In this document: positions 1 through 6,388 of the stretch, piece by piece
How the letters are laid out: the number at the start of each line of letters is the position of its first letter
Position numbering within the stretch: position 1 is the stretch's first letter
Assembly (NCBI GenBank): GCA_964517215.1
Contig: CAZFBR010000067.1
Location: forward strand, 1-14,661
Source of the DNA: CAZFBR01 sp035353495 [NCBI: uncultured bacterium]
Lineage (GTDB): Bacteria > DAOPZR01
Direction of reading: 5' to 3'
Length of the DNA stretch: 14,661 bases
Translations under genes and position numbers: made by a program
The notes under the pieces: generated by a model
Databases searched by the model: none
What the model was told of the DNA's origin: nothing
What the model saw: the letters and a program-made list of their open reading frames with translations, nothing else

Positions 1-62
1 GGCTTCATCTCGCACCAGCGCTCCCGCGTTGACCGCCGCTCTGTCCGCATTGCCGTGTTCAT
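1..62 (-). CDS. Start of a further ORF, translationally coupled to the pseudopilin (partial, runs off left edge)
   Basis: An ATG overlaps the pseudopilin stop codon by one base (TAATG, bases 64-60). It opens a frame that stays open to the window edge: 20 codons beginning MNTAMRTERR and reaching an internal ATG-AAG at bases 8-3. A second in-frame ATG lies at base 50. TAATG junctions are typical of co-translated genes. Operons of this type normally carry several pseudopilins in a row, and the internal Met-Lys near the edge could be the true start of a second prepilin (MK... leader), but the diagnostic GFxxxE motif would lie outside the window. No clear Shine-Dalgarno sequence is visible. The product is not identifiable from what is here. 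Confidence 0.35.
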   Translation of the reverse strand, partial: MNTAMRTERRSTRERWCEMK

Positions 63-640
63 TAGCTCGACGACCCCCGAAGGAAACGGAACAGCGTTAC
101 CTTCTGCAAACCGGTGTACCAGATGCTGTGATGATCGATCGCTTCTTCGCTAATTCCCAACGGCTTGACCCCTGCCTGATGCGGATTGCCGGTCTTGGAC
201 TCTTCGCCCGGCAGCAGGTAGGTCATGCAAATATAGCCGCCGCCGCCGGAAGTGACGCCAAACATGGTAAATGACACGGCATTCAACGACGTATGTGTCC
301 ATTCAATGCTGACGGGCGGAATCATTTCGCAATAGCCGCTCGGCAGATCGGACCAATCATCCGTATTCAAACGAATGTCGCCGTTGATCTGCGCCAGGAT
401 CGAATTCTTCGGTGTGGCATCATTGTAATCTTTCACCGTCAGTCGCACTTCACGCCGGTCGCTTACTGCATGCCGCGCGGCGTTGCGCATGATTACCACC
501 GCCATGCGCGACGAATTCTCCAGTTTCATCTTTTTCAGGAAACCGGTGAAATTCGGCACTACCCAGCCGACGAGCATGCCGATGATGAAGATCACCACCA
601 TCAACTCAATGAGAGAGAAACCCGACTTGGTTTTCTTCAT
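62..640 (-). CDS. GspH-like pseudopilin (prepilin N-terminal methylation protein)
   Basis: 192 aa. The N-terminus is a class III (type IV prepilin) signal. A short basic leader, MKKTKSG, is followed by FSLIELMVV, so prepilin peptidase should cut between Gly7 and Phe8 and leave Glu at +5 (Glu12). The hydrophobic helix runs to about residue 31. The C-terminal globular part has the GspH-style 'FTMFGVTSGGGGYI' stretch (124-137) and two cysteines (104, 138) that could form a disulfide. The likely role is a minor pseudopilin of a type II secretion or type IV pilus-like machine, inserted in the inner membrane. The ATG at 640 was chosen because GGAAAGGG lies 8 nt upstream and the sigma-54 promoter predicts a transcript start near 659. 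An in-frame ATG at 763 would add 41 residues ahead of the leader and would lie upstream of that transcript start. An ATG at 646 (two codons longer) remains possible. The gene is more AT-rich than the rest of the window. The exact machine cannot be decided from one gene. Confidence 0.88.
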   Translation of the reverse strand: MKKTKSGFSLIELMVVIFIIGMLVGWVVPNFTGFLKKMKLENSSRMAVVIMRNAARHAVSDRREVRLTVKDYNDATPKNSILAQINGDIRLNTDDWSDLPSGYCEMIPPVSIEWTHTSLNAVSFTMFGVTSGGGGYICMTYLLPGEESKTGNPHQAGVKPLGISEEAIDHHSIWYTGLQKVTLFRFLRGSSS

Positions 641-669
641 GGTCATCGCCCTTTCCATAGGCGTTATAA

Positions 670-686
670 AGCAACCATAATGCCAA
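670..686 (-). promoter_or_regulatory. Sigma-54 (-24/-12) promoter of the pseudopilin gene
   Basis: Read on the minus strand the site is TTGGCATTATGGTTGCT. Against the sigma-54 consensus TGGCAC-N5-TTGCW it has TGGCAT-N5-TTGCT, one mismatch, with the invariant GG and GC exactly 10 nt apart. With the -12 C at base 671, transcription would start near base 659, leaving about 19 nt of leader that just contains the GGAAAGGG ribosome-binding site of the pseudopilin. The gene directly upstream encodes a sigma-54 activator, which supports the call. Function is inferred from sequence. Confidence 0.78.
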
Positions 687-733
687 AATACGCCATCGCG
701 GCAATCGAGCTGTAATTCTCTCTTCACCAAACA

Positions 734-763
734 ATAATGACATATTGCCTTCACCTTTGTCAA
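734..763 (-). promoter_or_regulatory. Possible sigma-70 type promoter upstream of the pseudopilin
   Basis: On the minus strand a perfect -35 hexamer TTGACA (763-758) is followed 18 nt later by CATTAT (739-734), which matches TATAAT at 4 of 6 positions and is preceded by TG-T (extended -10 form). It could give basal expression from about base 727. It lies inside the region expected to hold activator sites, and the GACA of the -35 box is also one of the TGTC/GACA half-sites, so the match may reflect activator binding rather than a working promoter. Confidence 0.35.
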
Positions 764-804
764 GCCGTTCGTGCGACAAACTACCCGATTGTAAAAAAAG
801 TGTC
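739..804 (-). promoter_or_regulatory. Candidate upstream activator (enhancer) sites for the NtrC-like regulator
   Basis: Four TGTC/GACA tetramers occur within 66 bp on the minus strand: GACA at 804-801, TGTC at 778-775, GACA at 761-758 and TGTC at 742-739. The middle two form an inverted repeat, TTTGTC-N13-GACAAA (780-756). They sit about 80 to 145 bp upstream of the predicted sigma-54 transcript start, the usual distance for bacterial enhancer-binding proteins. PilR sites described in other bacteria contain (C/G)TGTC repeats, so the motif is plausible. Tetramers also arise by chance in 66 bp, so this is an inference. Confidence 0.35.
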
Positions 805-811
805 ACATATT

Positions 812-2176
812 CTACGTCGATAATTCATCAGGGTCGAGATTGAATTTTCGCATTTTATAATACAAATTCTGGCGGGAAATCCCCAAACTGTTCGCCGCAA
901 GGTTCTGGCAGCCATTATGTTGCGCCAGTGCCCTGATGATCAGCTCCTTTTCATAGGAGTCCAGCTGTTCCTTTAAGACGCCATCAAACTGCGGTTGATC
1001 CGATTTCTTGCGGATATTAACCGGCAAATCATCCGGGGTGATCTCACCGTTATTGTTCAGCACGCACAGCCGTTCAATCAGATTCTGCAGTTCGCGCACA
1101 TTGCCCGGCCAGCCGTAGGCAGACAGTACTTTTTCCGCCTCCGGCTGGATCGTCACCTTGCGTTCATTGCGCAGCAGATTATCCTTGAGAAAATGGCGGA
1201 TCAGCAGCGGGATGTCATCCCGGCGCGCGCGCAACGGCGGAATCTCCAGCGTGATGACATTCAAGCGGAAATACAGGTCCGGCCGGAACCGGCCGGCCGC
1301 CGCCTCGTCCGCCAGCTTTTTATTCGTCGCCGCAATCAGCCGGCAGCTGGCGCGCAGCGGTCGGGTCCCGCCCACCCGCGTGTACTCATGTCCCTCCAGC
1401 ACGCGCAGGAACTTGGCCTGCACCTCGGGCGGCAGTTCGCCGATTTCATCGAGGAACAGGGTGCCCCCCTCGGCTTGTTCGAATTTGCCCTGATGCTGGC
1501 GCACCGCACCGGTAAAGGCGCCGCGCTCATGCCCGAAGAGCTCGCTTTCCATCAGCATCGGGGGAATGGCCGCGCAATTGACCACCACCAGCGGCTGCTG
1601 GCGCAGCGGCCCGGTGAAATGCAGGGCCCGCGCCACCAGTTCCTTGCCTGTGCCGCTCTCGCCCGTGATCAGGACGGTGGCATTGGTGGCGGCCACCTGC
1701 TTAATGGTTGCGTACAGGCGCTGCATGCAGAGCGCATTGCCGACAATATTGGCGAAGGAATATCGTTCTTCCAGCTGGCGGTGCAGGTCGAAATTTTCGC
1801 ATTTCAACCGGCGGTGCGCGAGCGCCTTGCCGACGGTGGCGAGCAGTTCATCGACATTGAACGGCTTGGTGACATAATCAAACGCGCCCGCGCGCATCGC
1901 CCGCACCGCGCTGTCCACCGTGGCAAACGCCGTAATCACCAGCACGGGCACGGTCGGATCATCCTGGCGCACCAGTTCCAGCACATCCAGTCCGCCCACC
2001 CCGGGCATTTTGAGGTCGGTGATCACCAGGTCGATCCCGCCCTGCCGCCAGCGCTCGATCCCCTGCTGCGGATCGGTGGCGCCCTCGACGGCATACCCTT
2101 CCCCGCCGCGCACCAGTTTCAGGCCGTCAATGAACTGCGGCTCGTCGTCAAGCACCAGTATGGTTTCGTGCGCCAC
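812..2176 (-). CDS. NtrC-family sigma-54-dependent response regulator
   Basis: 454 aa from the GTG at 2176, with the full NtrC architecture. The receiver domain (about 4-118) has Asp10/Asp11, phospho-acceptor Asp54, Thr82 and Lys104. The AAA+ domain (about 141-375) has Walker A GESGTGKE (172-179), the sigma-54 contact loop GAFTGA (219-224) and Walker B TLFLDE (239-244). A Fis-type helix-turn-helix lies at about 421-448 (ending [15 protein letters not shown]). All catalytic motifs are intact, so it should be an active ATPase that opens sigma-54 promoters when phosphorylated. The GTG start overlaps the kinase gene by 29 bp and puts the first beta-strand ([10 protein letters not shown]) at the usual distance from the N-terminus. 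An ATG at 2251 would add 25 arginine-rich residues that merely shadow the kinase frame. The first visible target is the sigma-54 promoter at 670-686. It most resembles PilR/AtoC/ZraR-type regulators; the exact subgroup is not decided. Confidence 0.93.
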   Translation of the reverse strand: MAHETILVLDDEPQFIDGLKLVRGGEGYAVEGATDPQQGIERWRQGGIDLVITDLKMPGVGGLDVLELVRQDDPTVPVLVITAFATVDSAVRAMRAGAFDYVTKPFNVDELLATVGKALAHRRLKCENFDLHRQLEERYSFANIVGNALCMQRLYATIKQVAATNATVLITGESGTGKELVARALHFTGPLRQQPLVVVNCAAIPPMLMESELFGHERGAFTGAVRQHQGKFEQAEGGTLFLDEIGELPPEVQAKFLRVLEGHEYTRVGGTRPLRASCRLIAATNKKLADEAAAGRFRPDLYFRLNVITLEIPPLRARRDDIPLLIRHFLKDNLLRNERKVTIQPEAEKVLSAYGWPGNVRELQNLIERLCVLNNNGEITPDDLPVNIRKKSDQPQFDGVLKEQLDSYEKELIIRALAQHNGCQNLAANSLGISRQNLYYKMRKFNLDPDELST

Positions 2177-3269
2177 GCTCTCGTTCCGTTCCCGCGGCCG
2201 CCGGCAGGGTGACCGTGAACACCGCACCCTGTCGTCCGTTATCCGCCTCAATCAGTCCGCCATGCTCTTCTACAATAATCCGGTGGCAGATGGCAAGCCC
2301 CAGCCCGCTCCCCTTCCCCTTTTCCTTGGTGGTGAAGAACGGCTCGAAGATGCGTTCGCGCACCCCCGGCGGCAGACCCGGTCCGCTGTCCGCCACCCGC
2401 AGCACCACGCCGCCGTTTTCGCCCGCCGCCCCGACGGTGATCACACCGCCCTCGCCGGCGGCGTCGCGCGCATTCGTCAGCAGATTGACCATGACCTGCC
2501 GCAACCGGCCGGGATCACCGTGCACCGGCAGCGGCGTCTCCGCGCCGTGCACCGTCACCGTGACCTCGCCCAGCAGCGGCAGCGTCTGCGCCACCGTCTC
2601 CCGCAACAGCGCCGCCAGGTCGCAGGTCTCGTGCTGCAGCGGGGTCGGCCGGGCATAATCCAGCAGTTCGCGCACGATCTTGGTGATGCGCTCGCTCTCC
2701 CGCTGGATGGTCGCCAGTTCCCGCGCCAGTTCCGGCTCAAGGCCGGGCCGCCGCACCGCAATCTGCGCATAGAGCGAAATGATGCCGTTGGGGTTGTTGA
2801 TCTCATGCGCCACGCTGCTCGCCAGCTTGCCCAGCGACGCCAGTTTTTCGTGGCGGGCGGCCTGCTTCTGCGCCTCATCCAGCTTGCGGTAGGAACGCTC
2901 CAGCCGCGTGTTCATCGCCACGAACGCGCGGGTCAGCGCCGCCAGTTCGTCGTTTCCCTCGACCTGCACCATGGCGGGAAAGGAATCCGCCTCGACCTGT
3001 TCGGTCAACGCCCGCAGCGCCGCCAGCCGCCGGGTCAGGCCGCGCACGATCAGCATGTAGATCGCCAGCAGCAGCACCACCAGCAGGAGTGACACCAGCA
3101 CATAGGTCAGGGTCAGGGTGCGCGCCGCCGCCGCGGTCTGGACGGTGGCGCCCGGAATTGCCGCCACCCGGTTGCCCAGCGTGACGACAAACAGGTCGCC
3201 CAGCACCGCCACCATCAGCATGAAGACCGCGAACGGGACGAGGATCTTCGCCGCCAGCCCGAATCTCAT
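2148..3269 (-). CDS. Membrane-bound NtrB/PilS-type sensor histidine kinase
   Basis: 373 aa. Two membrane helices (about 9-31 and 55-75) enclose a periplasmic loop of only ~23 residues. A HAMP-like linker (about 76-130) follows, then a HisKA domain with phospho-acceptor His155 in SSVAHEINNP, and an HATPase_c domain with N-box NLLTNARDA (262-270), G1 DSGPGL (294-299), F-box FEPFF (308-312) and G2 GSGLGL (320-325). It should phosphorylate the response regulator whose gene overlaps its 3' end. With no folded sensor domain, the signal is probably read in the membrane, through the HAMP region or through a partner protein. P. aeruginosa PilS, which senses pilin in the membrane, has six helices, so this is not a simple PilS copy. 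The ATG at 3269 has only a weak GGCGGG upstream. Confidence 0.92.
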   Translation of the reverse strand: MRFGLAAKILVPFAVFMLMVAVLGDLFVVTLGNRVAAIPGATVQTAAAARTLTLTYVLVSLLLVVLLLAIYMLIVRGLTRRLAALRALTEQVEADSFPAMVQVEGNDELAALTRAFVAMNTRLERSYRKLDEAQKQAARHEKLASLGKLASSVAHEINNPNGIISLYAQIAVRRPGLEPELARELATIQRESERITKIVRELLDYARPTPLQHETCDLAALLRETVAQTLPLLGEVTVTVHGAETPLPVHGDPGRLRQVMVNLLTNARDAAGEGGVITVGAAGENGGVVLRVADSGPGLPPGVRERIFEPFFTTKEKGKGSGLGLAICHRIIVEEHGGLIEADNGRQGAVFTVTLPAAAGTERERGARNHTGA

Positions 3270-3297
3270 CGGCCCGCCGCCGCCGGCACCGGGCGAA

Positions 3298-3325
3298 TCG
3301 CCGGCCGGTCAGTCGCTGCCGGCGA
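3298..3325 (-). repeat. Inverted repeat between rlmN and the kinase gene
   Basis: Perfect 8-bp arms TCGCCGGC and GCCGGCGA are separated by 12 nt, in the roughly 100-bp gap between the rlmN stop and the kinase start. There is no T-tract on either strand, so a standard intrinsic terminator is not supported. It may be an RNA stem-loop between the two transcripts, or chance in very GC-rich spacer. Confidence 0.3.
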
Positions 3326-3366
3326 CAGCACCCCGCGCAGACGCGCCGGCCGCGCGCGCAGCCCCG

Positions 3367-4473
3367 TCATGCTGTTCCCGCCTGCCGCGCGCGCAGCTGG
3401 CCGCAGGCGGCGGCAATATCGCTCCCCACGCTGCGCCGGACCGTTGTCGAAATGCCCCGCGCGCGCAGCCGGGCGGCGAACTGCTGCACCACCGCCGCGT
3501 CGGGCCGGACCAGCCCGCTCCCCGCGACCGGATTGCAGGCGATGAGGTTGATCTTGCGCAGAATGCCGTCGGTCATCTCCGCCAGCCGGTCGGCATCGGC
3601 CGCGCGATCATTGATCCCCGCCGCCAGCACATACTCAAAGGTCAGCCACCAGCCCGTCGCGTCGCTGTACGCCCGGCAGGCCGCCAGCAGCTCCGCCAGC
3701 GGGTACTGCCGGTTGACCGGCATCAGCCGCGAGCGGGTCGCGTCGTCGGTGGCGTTGAGCGACACGGCCAGCCGCAGCCGGAACGGCTCCTGCGCCAGCG
3801 CCCTGATCCCCGGGATGATTCCCGCCGTCGATACCGTGATCCGCCGCTTGGCGATTTTGAGCCCGCGATCCCAGTTCAGCGCCTTGCAGGCGCGCAGGAC
3901 CTGGTCGTAATTGAGCAGCGGCTCGCCCATGCCCATCATGACGACATTGGCAAACGCATGCCCCCGCGCGCGCATGCCGAACGCCTGCCCGAGGATTTCA
4001 CCGGCGGTCAGGTTGCGCGTCAGCCCGCCCTGCCCCGTCGCGCAGAAGGCGCAGCCCAGCACGCACCCGACCTGCGACGACAGGCAGGCCGAACCGCGCC
4101 CGCGCGTGCCGGGAAGACAGACACTCTCCACCTGTTCCCCGTCAGCCAGCTGCCAGAGAAATTTGTGCGAGCCGTCGGCATGGTCGGTCTGCGCGAGCAG
4201 CGCCGCCGCCGGCACCGGAAAATCGCGCGCCAGCGCCACCCGGTCAGCCAGCGGGATATCAGTCATGTTTTCGTACGGGACACCCTGATGCAGCCAGCGC
4301 AGGACCTGCTGGGCACGGTAGGCGGGCCGCCCGGCTGCAGCAAAGGCCGCCGCCAGTTCCGCCGCGGTCATTGCCCGCGGATCACGGTCCCCGGCCCCGC
4401 CGGCACCCCCGCCGACCGTGGCCGCAACCGCGGCACCGGTCGCCGGCAGCCCCGCCGTGTGGTCCGTCACCAT
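3367..4473 (-). CDS. rlmN: Dual-specificity 23S rRNA/tRNA adenine-C2 methyltransferase RlmN (radical SAM)
   Basis: 368 aa from the ATG at 4473. RlmN methylates C2 of A2503 in 23S rRNA and A37 of some tRNAs by a radical-SAM mechanism through a methyl-cysteine intermediate. Visible signatures: the 4Fe-4S motif CVLGCAFC (Cys137, 141, 144), the upstream CLSSQVGC with conserved Cys130, MMGMGEPL (SAM-binding GEP), SLNA, and the C-terminal methyl-carrier Cys357 in IAAACGQL, so both mechanism-specific cysteines are present. The conserved part begins at MTAAELAAAF (ATG at 4371). The 34 residues before it are Ala/Gly-rich low complexity. Start choice is uncertain: a TTG at 4497 would overlap the lipoprotein stop as TTGA, and a GTG at 4470 has GGAG at good spacing. 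The tail of the lipoprotein gene abuts it, suggesting co-transcription from the promoter near 5391. Confidence 0.95.
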   Translation of the reverse strand: MVTDHTAGLPATGAAVAATVGGGAGGAGDRDPRAMTAAELAAAFAAAGRPAYRAQQVLRWLHQGVPYENMTDIPLADRVALARDFPVPAAALLAQTDHADGSHKFLWQLADGEQVESVCLPGTRGRGSACLSSQVGCVLGCAFCATGQGGLTRNLTAGEILGQAFGMRARGHAFANVVMMGMGEPLLNYDQVLRACKALNWDRGLKIAKRRITVSTAGIIPGIRALAQEPFRLRLAVSLNATDDATRSRLMPVNRQYPLAELLAACRAYSDATGWWLTFEYVLAAGINDRAADADRLAEMTDGILRKINLIACNPVAGSGLVRPDAAVVQQFAARLRARGISTTVRRSVGSDIAAACGQLRARQAGTA

Positions 4474-4493
4474 CGCTCCGCGCCCGGCGGCAG

Positions 4494-5219
4494 TCAACCG
4501 GCGGTGGTTTCCGCCGGCAGTGCGGCGCGGCGCGCCGCCACGCGCATGAAAAACTCGATCACCTGCGGATTGCGCAGGGTCTTGCTCACCGCCTCCTGCA
4601 GCGCCTCCTGCAGCAGCATCTTCATGCGCCCCGCCCCGACGTACTGCCGGGCCCCGTCGCGGGTGCCGCCCACCGGCGCCTTGAAAACGATGCGGGCCTC
4701 GCGCACGTCAATGACATAGCTGGTCATCTCGACGTCCGCGCGCACCTGCACCATCCAGAACAGCGATTTGGCGCTCGCCCAGAACCGGTTAATCACCCCG
4801 CCGACGGCAAAATCCGCTTCGGGATGCTTCTCCCGCAGACGCCGGCACAGGTCGGCCAGCTTGGCCTCGTCCAGCGCAAACTGCGGGGCATTGCGCTCGT
4901 CCAGCACGCGGAAGCCGCTGTAGTTCAGCTCGTCCGCCATCCCCCCCGCGACGATATCGTTCACCGTCTGTTCCGCAAAGGCGCGATCTTCCAGCGTGCC
5001 GATCGTGGTATAAAACTCGCCAACATGATACGGCCCGTAATGGGTGGCGCTGGTGGTGCGGAACGGCAGCACAATCGCCACCGGCACCCGGTTGTCAAAG
5101 GTATACCGCGGCGCACCCGCAGTAATCGGATCATACTTCACATTGAGCAGCTTGATATCATCACAACCCGTCAGGGCCAGTCCCAACCCCAGCAGCACCA
5201 GCATCCGCACCAGCCGCAT
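4494..5219 (-). CDS. Lipoprotein of unknown function
   Basis: 241 aa. The signal peptide MRLVRMLVLLGLGLALTGC has a basic start, a Leu/Val/Gly-rich core and the lipobox LTGC, so Cys19 should be lipidated and become residue 1. It is followed by Asp-Asp; Asp at +2 retains lipoproteins in the inner membrane in enterobacteria, though this rule is not universal. The mature part has a beta strand leading to VPVAIVLPFR (45-54), a helical middle, and strands such as 'FAVGGVINRFW' that recall YajG/ABC-auxiliary-type lipoproteins which oppose LPS- or pilus-associated machinery. That resemblance is by eye only and I do not assign a family. The ATG at 5219 places the signal peptide at the N-terminus. The in-frame ATG at 5246 would add nine residues (MPGKGGWCA). 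It appears to be the first gene after the promoter at 5391-5399 and is joined to rlmN. Confidence 0.85.
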   Translation of the reverse strand: MRLVRMLVLLGLGLALTGCDDIKLLNVKYDPITAGAPRYTFDNRVPVAIVLPFRTTSATHYGPYHVGEFYTTIGTLEDRAFAEQTVNDIVAGGMADELNYSGFRVLDERNAPQFALDEAKLADLCRRLREKHPEADFAVGGVINRFWASAKSLFWMVQVRADVEMTSYVIDVREARIVFKAPVGGTRDGARQYVGAGRMKMLLQEALQEAVSKTLRNPQVIEFFMRVAARRAALPAETTAG

Positions 5220-5265
5220 GGCACACCACCCACCTTTCCCCGGCATTGCCGCACGTCAGCGCACC

Positions 5266-5295
5266 CCGGTTCCGGGCACGCACCTCCCGAACCGG
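5266..5295 (-). repeat. Stem-loop in the lipoprotein leader
   Basis: On the minus strand CCGGTTCGGG (5295-5286) pairs with CCCGGAACCGG (5276-5266) through a single bulged G, around a 9-nt loop. It lies in the predicted leader of the lipoprotein transcript, 47 nt before the start codon, inside a 17-codon mini-ORF (5309-5256). No T-tract follows. It could be a leader structure; any regulatory role is speculative. Confidence 0.4.
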
Positions 5296-5310
5296 AACGA
5301 CCGACACATC

Positions 5311-5339
5311 GGAACAAACCCTTCTCTTCGCCGTGTTCC
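5311..5339 (-). repeat. Second inverted repeat in the lipoprotein leader
   Basis: GGAACA (5339-5334) and TGTTCC (5316-5311) on the minus strand are perfect 6-bp arms around a 17-nt purine-rich loop holding GAGAAGGG. That loop also looks like a ribosome-binding site for the 17-codon ORF starting at 5309. The stem is weak and may be chance. Confidence 0.22.
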
Positions 5340-5390
5340 CCCGGTTACAGAAGAGCACGCTAAGTCCGGATCCGCCCGAATCTCATATGG

Positions 5391-5399
5391 ATTATACCA
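5391..5399 (-). promoter_or_regulatory. Extended -10 promoter for the lipoprotein-rlmN unit
   Basis: The minus strand reads TGGTATAAT: a perfect TATAAT (5396-5391) with the TGn extension. No good -35 hexamer is seen 16-18 nt upstream (the closest is GC-rich), which is tolerated at extended -10 promoters. It lies in an AT-rich island 21 nt after the uppP stop in an otherwise GC-rich region. Transcription would start near base 5384 and leave a leader of about 165 nt. Confidence 0.55.
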
Positions 5400-5419
5400 T
5401 ATTTTCCCGGCAGCCGCGG

Positions 5420-6265
5420 TCAGCCCAGCGCCACCAGCCATTCGCGCACGGCCAGCGCCGTCAGTCCCGTCAGCCACAGATAGGGCGCAAACCACCACAG
5501 TTTGCCGTGTCGCACCCAGCCGAGCAGCCAGCGCAGCGCCGCGTAGCTGCTGATGGCGGCGAACAGCATTCCGACCACCGCAGCGACAACAAAGTCGCTG
5601 GTGGCCGCCGACCAGTCGATCTTCGCCAGTTTGAGCAGTCCCGCCCCCGCCACCACGGGCAGTGAGAGCAGAAACGAAAAGCGCGCCGCAATTTCGCGGT
5701 CAATCCCCATGAACAGCGCCGCGCTGATGGTCATCCCCGAACGCGACAGCCCGGGGAGAATGGCCAGCGCCTGCGCCAGCCCGACCGCCAGCGCCTTGGC
5801 GATGCCCATGCCCGCCACGCCGGTTGTTCCCGTCGGGATGTAGCGGGTCAGCCAGAGGACAATCCCGGTCAGCACCAGGCAGAACCCGATCATGGTGATG
5901 CTGTTGAATGCCGCCTCGATCTGTTTCTCGAACAGCACCCCGACCAGTCCGGCCGGCACGGTCGCCACCGCCAGCATACACAGCAGTTTTTCGTACAGCC
6001 GGAACAATCCCCAGCGCCCGGTCAGCACCTTGCGCACCGTGCCCGGCACTGCGCGCGCGAGCTGCCCGACATCACGCCAGAACAGAACCAGCACCGCCGC
6101 CAGCGATCCGAGATGCAATATGGCGAAATAGGCCACCTGCTGGTCCGGGGCAAAGACCGCGCCGGACAGCGCGCCGTACAGATCAAGATGGGCGCTGGAA
6201 CTGACCGGGAGAAACTCCGTCAAGCCCTGAATGATGCCGAACACCATGGCCTGCAGCAGATTCAT
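5420..6265 (-). CDS. uppP: Undecaprenyl-diphosphate phosphatase (UppP/BacA family)
   Basis: 281 aa, polytopic membrane protein. It removes one phosphate from undecaprenyl diphosphate to regenerate the lipid carrier for peptidoglycan and other surface polymers; overproduction of E. coli BacA gives bacitracin resistance. Family signatures are intact: the (E/Q)xxxE motif as Gln13-Glu17 within QGLTEFLPVSSSAHL, with Ser23 and His26, and the second signature PGLSRSGMT (171-179), whose Arg175 is catalytic. About seven to eight hydrophobic segments are visible, and length is normal (E. coli BacA is 273 aa). The ATG at 6265 has AAGGTG just upstream and gives the usual short N-terminus (MNLLQAMVFGIIQG). 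It follows the M16 peptidase gene after a 122-bp spacer and may be read through from it. The lipoprotein gene downstream has its own promoter. Confidence 0.97.
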   Translation of the reverse strand: MNLLQAMVFGIIQGLTEFLPVSSSAHLDLYGALSGAVFAPDQQVAYFAILHLGSLAAVLVLFWRDVGQLARAVPGTVRKVLTGRWGLFRLYEKLLCMLAVATVPAGLVGVLFEKQIEAAFNSITMIGFCLVLTGIVLWLTRYIPTGTTGVAGMGIAKALAVGLAQALAILPGLSRSGMTISAALFMGIDREIAARFSFLLSLPVVAGAGLLKLAKIDWSAATSDFVVAAVVGMLFAAISSYAALRWLLGWVRHGKLWWFAPYLWLTGLTALAVREWLVALG

Positions 6266-6271
6266 CGCACC

Positions 6272-6388
6272 TTACGCTCCTGCATTGGCGCCGGCAGCAC
6301 GTTCCCGCCCGTTGTCAGCGCAGGGGGCGGCAGGCACCCCCGCCTGTTCCGCAAACAGCCCGGCGCCGGACACCGGGGCCGGCACCAT
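6272..6388 (-). CDS. Doubtful 38-codon ORF in the M16-uppP spacer
   Basis: An ATG shares its A with the M16 stop codon (TGATG at 6390-6386). It opens a 38-codon frame that ends at a TAA seven bases before uppP, so the ORF fills the spacer almost exactly. The product (starting MVPAPVSGAGLF, rich in Ala, Gly and Pro) shows no domain, signal peptide or membrane segment, and no Shine-Dalgarno sequence is seen. Open frames of this length are expected by chance in such GC-rich DNA. It is listed because of the tight tiling only. Confidence 0.15.
   Translation of the reverse strand: MVPAPVSGAGLFAEQAGVPAAPCADNGRERAAGANAGA

Noticed and set aside
640-763. Longer start of the pseudopilin at the ATG at base 763
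   Set aside because: It would place 41 residues with no leader-like character before the prepilin leader and would start upstream of the sigma-54 transcript start. The ATG at 640 has a good ribosome-binding site and gives a normal prepilin leader.
791-811. Run of seven Ts on the minus strand after the activator gene, as a terminator
   Set aside because: No stable GC-rich stem precedes it; only weak, AT-rich pairings can be drawn.
995-2212. Plus-strand frame of about 400 codons opposite the response regulator
   Set aside because: The minus-strand frame carries receiver, AAA+ and Fis-type motifs in order; the plus-strand product is an antisense shadow.
3118-4719. Long plus-strand frame opposite the kinase start and rlmN
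   Set aside because: It is antisense to conserved motifs of RlmN and the kinase and has a low-complexity Arg/Pro/Ala composition without any domain.
5256-5498. 80-codon minus-strand frame overlapping the 3' end of uppP
   Set aside because: Most of it shadows uppP in another frame. Only its last 17 codons, with a possible internal ATG at 5309, lie in the leader, and they are mentioned there.
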